A DNA stretch of 64,000 nt, taken from Desulfothermus sp964427155. GTDB taxonomy: Bacteria; Desulfobacterota; Desulfovibrionia; Desulfovibrionales; Desulfothermaceae. The notes under the pieces were generated by a model. The model searched no databases. It was not told where the DNA came from and was given only the letters and a program-made list of their open reading frames with translations. The DNA lies in assembly GCA_964427155.1 (NCBI GenBank), contig CAYRSC010000024.1:62001-126000 (forward strand). The letters run 5' to 3'. A program made the position numbers and the translations under genes. Shown here piece by piece: positions 8,619-17,242 of this stretch (the first letter of the stretch is position 1; the number at the start of each line of letters is the position of its first letter).

Positions 8619-9410
8619 CTATTTCTCCTGAGAAAGGGATTTCACCTCTTCCCAGAGCCTGTCTTTCTCCTCCTGAGACATATCTTCCCACACAAGCCCC
8701 CTGGAACGTGCCAGCTTTAACATGGCAGAAAAACGAGAAAGGAATTTGCAAATGGCCCCATGAAGGGCAGAATTGGCCTTTATCCCATAACGCCTTCCAT
8801 GCTCCACCAGAGAAAAGAGCACGTCCCCGAATTCTTCTTCCCTCCTCTCATAATCTCCCTTTTCCCGTACCTGGACCCATTCTTCCCATTCCCGGCACAG
8901 GGCCTTTTCCTGCTCCACATTATCCTTCCAGGTAAACCCCATTCTAGCGGCCTTTGAGTGTACCCGATAGGCACGAAGGAGAGGGGGAAGGGAAGAAGGA
9001 ATAGAATCCATAGGATTATCAAGGGAGATATGATTTTTTTCTCTTTTTTTTATCTCCTCCCACCTGGAAAGGAGTTCCTCCTCACTATCTATCTTTTCTC
9101 CTCCAAACACATGAGGGTGTCTTGCCTTCATCTTTATTGCATTCTTCCTCCATATCTCCATAAGGGAAATCCCCTCATCCCTCTCCAGAAGAAAGGCAAT
9201 AAAAAATAGGAGAAAAAACACGTCCCCCATCTCTTCTTCTATCCTGGAACGTCCACCATCTCTGATGGCATCCACCAGCTCAAACGTCTCTTCTATAAGA
9301 TAATCACACAAAGAGATAGGGGTCTGTTTTCTATCCCAGGGACATCCCCTGGGAGAAAGCAACACCTCAATAACCTCTAAGACGCACTCTGGACTATACC
9401 CCCCTTTCAC
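8619..9410 (-). CDS. mazG: Nucleoside triphosphate pyrophosphohydrolase MazG
   Basis: A 263-residue tandem MazG protein that hydrolyses NTPs to NMP and pyrophosphate. The first copy begins near CPWDRKQT and has EETFEL and EEMGD, the E-xx-E and E-xx-D magnesium-binding motifs. The second copy has EEFGDVLFSLV. The length fits the two-domain E. coli-type enzyme. The start is GTG. It lies 17 bases after cvpA and 6 bases before the Mut7-C gene, so one transcript is likely. Confidence 0.9.
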   Translation of the reverse strand: MKGGYSPECVLEVIEVLLSPRGCPWDRKQTPISLCDYLIEETFELVDAIRDGGRSRIEEEMGDVFFLLFFIAFLLERDEGISLMEIWRKNAIKMKARHPHVFGGEKIDSEEELLSRWEEIKKREKNHISLDNPMDSIPSSLPPLLRAYRVHSKAARMGFTWKDNVEQEKALCREWEEWVQVREKGDYERREEEFGDVLFSLVEHGRRYGIKANSALHGAICKFLSRFSAMLKLARSRGLVWEDMSQEEKDRLWEEVKSLSQEK

Positions 9411-9427
9411 CCTCCACTCCCCTTCAA

Positions 9428-9985
9428 TTATTTAAATTTAGGATGTCGCAACTCATACAACATACTATGTCTCCACCTCAATTCTATTTCATGGGCCTTT
9501 TTTCTAAACTTATCTTTTAAGGGTTTTGGGATTACATAAATTATCTTCTGGGTTATCTGAGTGATATAAGGAGATAGTTTAGACTGACCTATCAGAGAGC
9601 TATTTGGAGAGATTGCAAGGGTCAGAAAAAGGAGTATCATACTGGATATAAGCACCCCTTTTATAAAACCAAAGGCCGCACCTCCGGCCTTATCCAGCCA
9701 ACCCAGGGAGAGATTCCTCAAGATCTCCCTTAAGATAGATCCAATAAAAAATATTACCAGAAGTGTGGCCACAAAGAGCAGGGCGTAGGAGATAATCACA
9801 ACCACCTGCTTGTTATCAATGAACTTGTCCACATAGGGGATAAGGAATTTATAGTAGTTGGTGGCCACTATAAAGCCACCAATGATTCCCCCAATTCCAA
9901 TTAATTCCTTGACTATTCCTCGCAAAAAACCTCTAATCAAAGTAAGGGAGATAATTGCAATAAAAACGATGTCCAGTTTGTTCAT
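9428..9985 (-). CDS. CvpA family membrane protein
   Basis: A 185-residue integral membrane protein with four predicted helices (near 5-25, 28-50, 63-85 and 100-125) and a basic C-terminal tail. The opening NKLDIVFIAIISLTLIRGFLRG and the middle GWLDKAGGAAFGFIKG are typical of CvpA. The family is linked to colicin V production and purF in E. coli and is often found near mutS2 or other DNA genes, but its biochemical role is not settled. It heads the leftward run cvpA-mazG-Mut7-C-hypothetical. Confidence 0.85.
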   Translation of the reverse strand: MNKLDIVFIAIISLTLIRGFLRGIVKELIGIGGIIGGFIVATNYYKFLIPYVDKFIDNKQVVVIISYALLFVATLLVIFFIGSILREILRNLSLGWLDKAGGAAFGFIKGVLISSMILLFLTLAISPNSSLIGQSKLSPYITQITQKIIYVIPKPLKDKFRKKAHEIELRWRHSMLYELRHPKFK

Positions 9986-10022
9986 AATAAATTATCCTCC
10001 TCCACTAATAGTTAACATCAGG

Positions 10023-10052
10023 CCTTCTCTTCTATATCCAAGCCAGAGAAGG
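10023..10052. repeat. inverted repeat between cvpA and pyk
   Basis: CCTTCTCT (10023-10030) and AGAGAAGG (10045-10052) form a perfect 8-base inverted repeat in the divergent gap. It could be an operator or a leader hairpin; nothing further supports either. Confidence 0.35.
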
Positions 10053-10121
10053 GGGTCAACCAAAATAGACAAAAGAAGAGAGATTTTAATCCATTTTTAA
10101 TCCTTCAAAGGAGGGATGGTT

Positions 10122-11549
10122 ATGCATATCAAGATAATTGCAACACTGGGACCCAGCTCTTCAAGCCCTGAGGTCCTCCGAGAGATGGTAAGGCAGGGGG
10201 TATCTATATTCAGACTCAATTTTTCCCACAATACCCCTGAAGGATTTTCTCCCCTCATTCAACTTATAAAAAGGATTGAAAAGGAGATTGGACGGCCCAT
10301 TACCATAATGGGAGACCTGAGCGGTCCAAAGATAAGGATAGGAGAGGTAAAGGGCTCTCCCCTTTATCTGGGAAAGGGATATAAGGCCATACTGGGTCTA
10401 GAAGGGCTTCGGGAGAAATATGAGGACAGGGGCATGCCCTATCTCTCCATCAAGATCCCAGAGGCCATCCATGGACTAAGACCGGGGATGAAGGCAATAC
10501 TCAGCGATGGGGTCCCCATATTCAAAGTGGAAGAGGTGTTAGAGGCGGAGAAGGTATATCTGCTGGATGTGGAAAATGGGGGTACAGTCTCATCCAATAA
10601 GGGAATAAACTTTCCTGGCAAACCTATCTCCCTGCCTGCCCTTACGCCCACAGACAGAAAAAATCTCCATGCGGCCATAGAACTTGGAGTAGATGCCTTT
10701 GCCCTATCCTTTGTGCAGGACAAAAGGGACATGATGGATATCAGAGAAGAGATAGCCAAACACAATGAATGGATACCGGTTATTGCAAAGCTGGAGCGTG
10801 CAAGTGGAGTGGAAAATCTGGAGGAAATACTTGAACTGGCTGATGGTATCATGGTTGCTAGGGGTGACCTTGGATTGGAGTGTCCCCTCCCATCCCTGCC
10901 CATCATCCAGAAGAGGATTATCCACGCATGTAGAAAACACCACAAACCTGCCATTGTGGCCACACAAATGCTCCTCTCAATGGTGCACAATCCCCTACCC
11001 ACCAGGGCAGAGACAACAGATGTGGCCAATGCAATAATGGATGGAGCAGATTGTGTTATGCTCTCAGATGAAACTGCCATTGGGAGTTTCCCCCTAGAGG
11101 TAATAAAAATAATCAGAGAAATAGCAGAAAATACTGAACGCTATATCTTTGACAATAGAAGTGAGCCCATAAAGCCCACCCATGAAAAGGATCCTGGGTC
11201 ATATCTTGCCTATTCTGCGTGTCTCCTTGCAGGTTATGCATCAGCTAAGGCCATTGCCTGCCACTCCACCTCGGGAAAGACCGCCAGGCTCATATCAAGC
11301 TGTAGGCCCATCCAGCCCATATATGGCCTTACACCGGAAGAGAGGGTAATAAAATTTTTAAACTTCATGTGGGGAGTTGTGCCTACACTCTCTAATAAAG
11401 ACATATCCTCCCACCTGGTAAGGGTAGAGAACTTTGTACAAAACTCCAGCCTGTTTAAGGCTGGAGATAAAGTAGTTATAACCTCTGGACAACCAACTCC
11501 AGGACAGAAGGAAAAACATACAAATCAGATAAAGATATACTATAAATAA
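10122..11549 (+). CDS. pyk: Pyruvate kinase
   Basis: This 475-residue enzyme transfers phosphate from phosphoenolpyruvate to ADP in the last step of glycolysis. Family motifs are complete: IIATLGPSS at the N-terminus, RLNFSHN, the GDLSGPKIRIG region, and the active-site stretch with IAKLERASGVENLEEI, then MVARGDLG. A C-terminal alpha/beta regulatory domain ends the protein. An ATG six bases upstream would give two extra residues, but the AAAGGAGGG ribosome site (10107-10115) directly abuts that codon, so the ATG at 10122 is better placed. It is divergent from cvpA. Confidence 0.95.
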   Translation: MHIKIIATLGPSSSSPEVLREMVRQGVSIFRLNFSHNTPEGFSPLIQLIKRIEKEIGRPITIMGDLSGPKIRIGEVKGSPLYLGKGYKAILGLEGLREKYEDRGMPYLSIKIPEAIHGLRPGMKAILSDGVPIFKVEEVLEAEKVYLLDVENGGTVSSNKGINFPGKPISLPALTPTDRKNLHAAIELGVDAFALSFVQDKRDMMDIREEIAKHNEWIPVIAKLERASGVENLEEILELADGIMVARGDLGLECPLPSLPIIQKRIIHACRKHHKPAIVATQMLLSMVHNPLPTRAETTDVANAIMDGADCVMLSDETAIGSFPLEVIKIIREIAENTERYIFDNRSEPIKPTHEKDPGSYLAYSACLLAGYASAKAIACHSTSGKTARLISSCRPIQPIYGLTPEERVIKFLNFMWGVVPTLSNKDISSHLVRVENFVQNSSLFKAGDKVVITSGQPTPGQKEKHTNQIKIYYK

Positions 11550-11575
11550 CCTTAGAGAGGGGGTAAAGTGGGGTG

Positions 11576-11995
11576 CTATCTCTCAAGAAGAGAGGTGGTG
11601 TAATTAAAATATTGGCTAAATATCACCCCCTTGCCCTTAAACATGTTCACATGGGCCATTATATAGCGGGCAACAGACTGTCTCACCTCCAGGGGAAGGG
11701 AGTTAAAGAAGTTAATCACCTCTTCCTCTGAGGTGAGGGCCTCTATCCTTTTCCAAATAAGGGCAGGGTCCCTCTCTTCTCCCCCCTCCTTAAAAAGGGA
11801 GGGCCTTTTCTCCAGGTTAGAAAAGGCATCTTTCCCTTCTTTCAGGGCCCTCTTGCATCCCTCCACTAGATTATTGATGACCTTTTCAAAGGAATTTTGG
11901 TCCTTAAAGGAAGAGTTCCATAACACCTCCTCATCCTTAACCAGCTCTAAGAGCACTTCATTTTCTCCCTGCTTCACCTTAACCACAATGCTCAT
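11576..11995 (-). CDS. Hypothetical protein
   Basis: A 139-residue protein without recognised motifs. It starts with a beta-rich region (VVKVKQGENEVLLELVKDEEVL), then turns to charged helices. The C-terminal third is helical with little charge. It follows hypE by ten bases on the same strand, so it is likely co-transcribed with argB-hypD-hypE, and it converges with pyk. No signal peptide or membrane helix is seen. Confidence 0.6.
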   Translation of the reverse strand: MSIVVKVKQGENEVLLELVKDEEVLWNSSFKDQNSFEKVINNLVEGCKRALKEGKDAFSNLEKRPSLFKEGGEERDPALIWKRIEALTSEEEVINFFNSLPLEVRQSVARYIMAHVNMFKGKGVIFSQYFNYTTSLLER

Positions 11996-12005
11996 CTCTC
12001 ACCCC

Positions 12006-13010
12006 CTAACATATCCTGGGAAGATGTTCCCCTTCTAACATGGTAAGGAGTCTCCGTCCCCCTATCTCTGTCTTCAAGAGAATCTGCCCTGGTCCCTTTT
12101 TCAGGACCCTTCCTATAACTGTAGCATCCCTTCCCCGGGGATGGGATCTCAGCACACCCAGGGCCTTGTGGGCAAATTTTTCAGGTAAGATGCAGAGAAA
12201 CTTTCCCTCATTTGCAAGGTACAAGGGGTCAAGTCCCAGAAGGGAGCACCCCTGCTTCACTGAATCCTTTACAGGGATCATCTCCTCTTCTATCTCTATC
12301 TCCACCTGGGACTGAGTGGCGATCTCATTTAGGGTGGTGGCAAGACCTCCCCTGGTGGGGTCCCTTAGCACATGGATATGAGGGACTTCTTCTATAAGGG
12401 AAAGGACCATGTGATTGAGGGGAGCGGAGTCACTTACAATACCCAGATCCAGGAGGATCCCCTCTCTGCTAGTCATTATGGCAAGACCATGGTCTCCTAT
12501 GCTACCACTCACTATTATCACATCCCCGGGCATTGCCCTATTTCCCCGGGGAGGTGGATCCAGCACCACCTCCCCTATCCCTGTGGTATTTATAAATATC
12601 TTATCCACACTCCCTCTGGGAACCACCTTTGTATCGCCGGTAACCACTCTGACCCCTGCATCCTGAGCGGCCCGTGCCATAGAGGAGACTATCCTCTCCA
12701 GACAAGAGACCTCAAGCCCTTCCTCTATGACAAAACCACAACTCACAAATCTGGGCCTGGCGCCCATCATGGCCACATCGTTCACGGTCCCATGTATGGC
12801 CAGGGAACCAATGTCTCCCCCAGGGAAAAATATAGGATCAATGGTATAGGTGTCTGTACTAAAGGAGATGGGGGAGGATACATCAAGAAGGGCACCATCG
12901 TCCAGGGGTTGAAGATATTCATTGAAAAACTTCTCTAAAAACAACCCTCTTATAAGTCTGTGGCTCGCAACCCCTCCACTTCCATGATCCAACAATATTC
13001 TTTGCTCCAT
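12006..13010 (-). CDS. hypE: Hydrogenase maturation protein HypE
   Basis: A 334-residue PurM/ThiL-fold protein. HypE dehydrates a carbamoyl group on its own C-terminal cysteine to a thiocyanate, the source of the cyanide ligands of NiFe-hydrogenase iron. The sequence ends in PRIC, exactly the conserved C-terminal tail. ATP-binding motifs include LDHGSGG at the N-terminus, FSTDTYTIDP and IHGTVNDVAMMGA. It follows hypD by 24 bases. HypF, which charges this cysteine, is not in the window. Confidence 0.97.
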   Translation of the reverse strand: MEQRILLDHGSGGVASHRLIRGLFLEKFFNEYLQPLDDGALLDVSSPISFSTDTYTIDPIFFPGGDIGSLAIHGTVNDVAMMGARPRFVSCGFVIEEGLEVSCLERIVSSMARAAQDAGVRVVTGDTKVVPRGSVDKIFINTTGIGEVVLDPPPRGNRAMPGDVIIVSGSIGDHGLAIMTSREGILLDLGIVSDSAPLNHMVLSLIEEVPHIHVLRDPTRGGLATTLNEIATQSQVEIEIEEEMIPVKDSVKQGCSLLGLDPLYLANEGKFLCILPEKFAHKALGVLRSHPRGRDATVIGRVLKKGPGQILLKTEIGGRRLLTMLEGEHLPRIC

Positions 13011-13034
13011 ATCCTCTCCTTGACCTCTGTGGCC

Positions 13035-14111
13035 TTAACATGTTCCATATTTATAATAGGCGGCACAACTTCCCTCAGTGGAGACCATACAGGGGCCCAC
13101 AGGGCTCATAGGGGTGCACCTCTTCTTAAAGAGGGGACACATGGGCGGTGTTATCTTTCCCTGAAGTACCTCTCCACACCTGCATCCAGGGGGATCAGAT
13201 ATGTCACTGCCCTTTGGGTTAAACCTCTTTAAGGCATCCATGGCTGAGTAGCTATCCCTTATCCTCAGTCCACTTCCCTTGATTATCCCAATGCCCCTCC
13301 ACAGGGCATCGTCTCTCTCAAAGACCTCCTCCAGCAGGGCCCTTGCCCTGGGATTCCCATTTCTCTTAACTGCCCTTGTATACTGGTTAAACACCTCTAC
13401 CCTGCCAGACAATTTCATCTCCATAAGTCTGCAGATGGACATGGCAATATCCAAGGGTTCAAACCCAGAGATAACTGCTGGGACTCCATATTTGTGAGGT
13501 ATAAAACCATACACATCTACCCCAATCACTGTGGAGACATGTCCAGGAAGCAGCAAACCGTCCACCTCCACCCCGGAGGAGAGGAGAAAGTCAAGGGCAG
13601 GGGGGATTAACTTGTGGGCAGGGAGTACGGAAAAGTTGCTTACACCCCGCTGTTGGGCCTCCTTTATGGTGGCAGCCACGGTGGGGGAGGTGGTCTCAAA
13701 ACCTATTCCCCAGAACACCACCTCCACTCCTGGTTCTCTCTGGGCCAGGTCCAGGGCATCCAGAGGGGAATAACACACATGTACCCTTGCCCCTTTTGCT
13801 CGCAACATCTTTAAACTCATTCCCTGTGCATCTGGGACCCTCATCATATCCCCAAATGTTGCCAGCACTATCCCCTCCCCTCTCACCAGCTCCATCCCAA
13901 GAGAGATATCTCTAGCATGGGTCACGCATACTGGACACCCAGGTCCTGAGATATGTCTTAGCCCCTCAGGGAAAAGACTCCTCAAACCGCTCTGAAATAT
14001 GGCCACAGTATGGGTGCCACACACCTCCATAAAGCTAAAGCCTCCGCACCTCTCCACCAGTGTCTTCATCCTCTCAACAAGGCCGTGTATCTCCTTTCTC
14101 CCACCAGCCAC
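13035..14111 (-). CDS. hypD: Hydrogenase maturation protein HypD
   Basis: HypD works with HypC as the scaffold on which Fe(CN)2CO is built for NiFe hydrogenases. Seen here are CGTH (active-site Cys), GPGCPVC, the GFETTSP motif and the C-terminal cysteine set that binds a [4Fe-4S] cluster (PPGCRCGEVL, PPMCPLFKKRC, GPCMVS). A GTG at 14111 preceded by a perfect GGAGGTGA is the best start and gives 358 residues, 20 bases after the argB stop. A TTG at 14153 would extend into argB and has no ribosome site. hypA, B, C and F are not here. Confidence 0.95.
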   Translation of the reverse strand: MAGGRKEIHGLVERMKTLVERCGGFSFMEVCGTHTVAIFQSGLRSLFPEGLRHISGPGCPVCVTHARDISLGMELVRGEGIVLATFGDMMRVPDAQGMSLKMLRAKGARVHVCYSPLDALDLAQREPGVEVVFWGIGFETTSPTVAATIKEAQQRGVSNFSVLPAHKLIPPALDFLLSSGVEVDGLLLPGHVSTVIGVDVYGFIPHKYGVPAVISGFEPLDIAMSICRLMEMKLSGRVEVFNQYTRAVKRNGNPRARALLEEVFERDDALWRGIGIIKGSGLRIRDSYSAMDALKRFNPKGSDISDPPGCRCGEVLQGKITPPMCPLFKKRCTPMSPVGPCMVSTEGSCAAYYKYGTC

Positions 14112-14130
14112 GCCTTTCACCTCCACCCTA

Positions 14131-15006
14131 CTAAAGTACAATCTCTGTTCCAATCCCTGCCTTTGTAAACAATTCCAGGATAATGGAATTTTCTATCCTG
14201 CCATCTATTATATGGGTCTTCTCCACCCCATCCTCCAGGGCCTCTATACAACACTTTACCTTTGGGATCATCCCTCCCTTTATCATTCCCCGGGATATGG
14301 CCTCAAGTGCATCTTTTCGGCTTATGGAAGAGATAAGTTCCCCCTTTGACATAATACCTGGCACATCAGTTAGCAATATAAGTCTCTTTGCCTTGAGGGC
14401 ACATGCCACTGCCGAGGCCACATCATCTGCATTAATATTATAGGTAAGGCCATCTTCATCCACCCCCACCGGGGCTATTACAGGGATAAATCCCCTTTCC
14501 TCCAGGGTAGTTATAAGGTCGCTCCTTATCTTTACCACTTCCCCCACTCTTCCAAGGTCTATTATCTCGGGAGGTGCGTCATCTTTTGAGACAACCATCT
14601 CCAGCTTTCTGGCCTTTATGAACCAACCATCCTTTCCTGAAAGTCCAACTGCACTTCCGCCATTTAGGTTTATAAGATTTACTATCTCCTTGTTTACCCT
14701 GCCCACAAGCACCATCTCCACCACATCCATGGTGGCCTCATCTGTTACCCTGAGACCTTCCCTAAACTCACTATCTATCTTTAGACGTTTGAGCATATTT
14801 CCAATCTGGGGACCACCCCCATGCACAATCACAGGATTTATACCTATATATTTCAGCAGGATTACATTGAGGGCAAAACTCTTCTTCAATCGCTCATCCA
14901 GCATTGCATGGCCCCCGTACTTTATCACAATAGTTTGATGATAAAACTGACGGATATAGGGGAGTGATTCAAGAAGGATCTTTGCCTTTCTCCTCTCGTT
15001 TTCCAT
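14131..15006 (-). CDS. argB: Acetylglutamate kinase
   Basis: A 291-residue enzyme that phosphorylates N-acetylglutamate in arginine biosynthesis. The amino-acid-kinase fold is shown by KYGGHAM near the N-terminus, VHGGGPQIG, and the C-terminal INADDVASAVA and LTDVPGI motifs. The extended N-terminal helix suggests the hexameric, arginine-inhibited type; this is inference. It is the first gene of a leftward set with hypD, hypE and a hypothetical protein, an unusual partnership for an arginine gene. The ribosome site AGGTGGAGG precedes the ATG. Confidence 0.96.
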   Translation of the reverse strand: MENERRKAKILLESLPYIRQFYHQTIVIKYGGHAMLDERLKKSFALNVILLKYIGINPVIVHGGGPQIGNMLKRLKIDSEFREGLRVTDEATMDVVEMVLVGRVNKEIVNLINLNGGSAVGLSGKDGWFIKARKLEMVVSKDDAPPEIIDLGRVGEVVKIRSDLITTLEERGFIPVIAPVGVDEDGLTYNINADDVASAVACALKAKRLILLTDVPGIMSKGELISSISRKDALEAISRGMIKGGMIPKVKCCIEALEDGVEKTHIIDGRIENSIILELFTKAGIGTEIVL

Positions 15007-15042
15007 ACCTCCACCTCTTGTCTGAAAAAATGGAATGGGAAT

Positions 15043-15070
15043 AAAAAAGGGGTCCCTTTAAAAGGACCCC
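15043..15070 (-). terminator. rho-independent terminator of cooS
   Basis: On the minus strand a GGGGTCC / GGACCCC stem (15049-15055 with 15064-15070) with a short A/T loop runs into six T residues. It lies 33 bases after the cooS stop and ahead of argB. Confidence 0.88.
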
Positions 15071-15102
15071 TCTTGTTACTACTTATCTTCAATTAAGTCA
15101 AA

Positions 15103-17085
15103 CTAGGCAGCAGCATCCAGTTCACGACGTGCGGCCATATCAAAGAGTACCCTCTCTCTTGCCTTGTCAATACCAAGGGCCTTTCTCTTCTTATCAATGT
15201 GTTCAATCATGAGTTTTGCCATCTCATATGGATCCTCTGCAAATCCCCATTTTCCAATGCCCAGTTTTTCCAGCCCACCAAATAGCATATCATGGAACTT
15301 GGTGTTTTTGGTGGTGGGGAAGGTTACTCCAAAGACCGTATATACCCCTGATGCCACAAAGTATTGACCAATGGAGATGGCCTTCTCACTCATCCACTCA
15401 GGTGCAGCCCCTGCTGCTGGTAGGTCAGCAATGGAGTTTCCAAGGCCCCCTGTCTTTACCACCTCAGAGGCGGCAATGAGGATACGACTATTATCAACAC
15501 AAGAGCCCATTCCCAATACAGGAGGCATACCAACGGCCTCACAGACCTCTGCAAGTCCAGGCCCTGCTAGATGTGCCGCCTCAGGAACCAGCAGACCTGC
15601 CTTGGCTAAGGATATCTGGGAACACCCTGTTTGAAGAACCAATACGTCCTTCTTTATGAGTTCCTTAACCAATTCCACATGGATGTAATCGTGCTTTACC
15701 CTGGGATTTGTACACCCAACCACGCCTGCCAGTCCGCGTATCCTCCCATTTATAATGTTTTCATTCAATGGCTTATAAGATGCCCTAAAAGTGCCCCCAA
15801 GCATATATTTAATATACTCGTGGGAAAAACCATGGATACCGGGATTTACAATATTGGGGATCTCTACCTGCACCTTCCTGTTTTTAAAACGTGCAATGGC
15901 ACGGATCACTATCTCGTCTGTGCACTTTTTGGGATTGTGCTCATCTAGGGGAATATGGGTGGCCCCTTCCAACCTACACCTAGGATTGGTGGTAAACACA
16001 AAGGTATTATAACACTGGGCCGCAGTGGTTAAGCCCTGCATAATACACTGCACATCTACCCCCATGGCATCCACCGCCCCTGTAGCCAATACCAATTCTG
16101 TGGAAAGGAAATTACCTGCATGAGGGATACCGTGACGGGAAAGTACTTCAGCACCAGAACAACACATACCGCACAGGTTAATGCCCTTTGCCCCTGCATC
16201 CTTGGCCGCCTCAATAAGCGCAGGGTCATTTACAGAGGCAATCATGGCCTCAAACAGATTGGGCTCATGACCATGAATAATCACATTCACATAGTCCTCT
16301 TTAAGGGTACCCATATTTACATTGGCCAGTACAGGAGTGGGAGTCCCATAGAGGATATCTGAAATCTCTGTCGCCACCATGGACCCTCCCCACCCATCAG
16401 AGAGGGCACACCTGCTTATCTGCACCAATATATTCTCATAATGTTGATCCACACCTATGTGGGTCCTGTGCATAAGTTCCATTATCTCCCTCATGGCTCC
16501 CCTGGGGACTATCCCAAGTTTCCTCCAGGTCTCCAGGGTGGCCTCTGGGACCCTTTTGGCAAATGGGATCTCTCCCTCCACCTGAGTATATGTCCTCTCC
16601 AGTTCCTCATATAGGTCCTTGGCTATCTCCTCAATGCTCCTCCCTTCTGTCTCAATATCTATAGATTTGGCCACTTCCACCAACTTTATGGGGTCCTTGA
16701 TCCTGAACTCTTTTATCTTACCATTTACCACTTCCCGAAAGAGGTCCAACATGGACATACCATGATCTGTATGGGCCGCGGCACCAGATGCAACCATCCT
16801 CGCAAAATTTCTGGCCTGGATAGTATCAATGGTGGCACCACACACCCCTACCTTGCTGTAAGGGTCCTTGGCATTCAAACGACATGGCCCCATGGAACAA
16901 TGCTTACAACATGCAGAATCAGAACCAATGGGACAGGGCTTCAAGTCTGCCGCCCTCTCAAACACCGTAGAGACCCCATCCTTGTGGGTCCTCTCCAGCA
17001 TCTGGGCAGTTGCTTCACAAATGGTGAAGTCCTGGGGAGAGAACTCCTTTGCCTTCACACTCCCTTTCTTAACTTTCTTTTCCAT
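15103..17085 (-). CDS. cooS: Anaerobic nickel carbon-monoxide dehydrogenase catalytic subunit
   Basis: A 660-residue CooS that interconverts CO and CO2 at a Ni-Fe-S C-cluster. All ligands can be placed: Cys51 and Cys59 for the D-cluster; Cys60, Cys63, Cys68 and Cys82 for the B-cluster; His271, Cys305, Cys347, Cys458, Cys488 and Cys529 for the C-cluster; and Lys568 as the catalytic lysine. No cooF, cooC or acetyl-CoA synthase gene lies within the window, so this is an isolated subunit gene with its own promoter and terminator. It could oxidise CO as an electron source, detoxify it, or serve a remote acetyl-CoA synthase. Confidence 0.97.
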   Translation of the reverse strand: MEKKVKKGSVKAKEFSPQDFTICEATAQMLERTHKDGVSTVFERAADLKPCPIGSDSACCKHCSMGPCRLNAKDPYSKVGVCGATIDTIQARNFARMVASGAAAHTDHGMSMLDLFREVVNGKIKEFRIKDPIKLVEVAKSIDIETEGRSIEEIAKDLYEELERTYTQVEGEIPFAKRVPEATLETWRKLGIVPRGAMREIMELMHRTHIGVDQHYENILVQISRCALSDGWGGSMVATEISDILYGTPTPVLANVNMGTLKEDYVNVIIHGHEPNLFEAMIASVNDPALIEAAKDAGAKGINLCGMCCSGAEVLSRHGIPHAGNFLSTELVLATGAVDAMGVDVQCIMQGLTTAAQCYNTFVFTTNPRCRLEGATHIPLDEHNPKKCTDEIVIRAIARFKNRKVQVEIPNIVNPGIHGFSHEYIKYMLGGTFRASYKPLNENIINGRIRGLAGVVGCTNPRVKHDYIHVELVKELIKKDVLVLQTGCSQISLAKAGLLVPEAAHLAGPGLAEVCEAVGMPPVLGMGSCVDNSRILIAASEVVKTGGLGNSIADLPAAGAAPEWMSEKAISIGQYFVASGVYTVFGVTFPTTKNTKFHDMLFGGLEKLGIGKWGFAEDPYEMAKLMIEHIDKKRKALGIDKARERVLFDMAARRELDAAA

Positions 17086-17164
17086 ATAATCCTCCCTTAT
17101 GGAACAATTAAAACCCTATAAAACTTATCTTATTGAAATCCTTTACATTTTTTAAAGTCAGTGT

Positions 17165-17193
17165 ATTGTAAGTCCTAAAATAACCTTTGTCAA
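17165..17193 (-). promoter_or_regulatory. sigma-70 promoter of cooS
   Basis: On the minus strand TTGACA and TACAAT stand 17 bases apart, close to consensus. The start point would be near 17158, leaving a leader of about 70 bases. No clear CRP/CooA-type palindrome is visible beside it. Confidence 0.6.
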
Positions 17194-17242
17194 GCAAGTG
17201 AGGTCTTTTTTGCATCTGCCAATATATTGCATAACCCAAGAA

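Noticed and set aside
14112..14153. Longer HypD start at a TTG overlapping argB
   Set aside because: It has no ribosome site, while the GTG at 14111 has a perfect GGAGGTGA at ideal spacing and avoids overlap.
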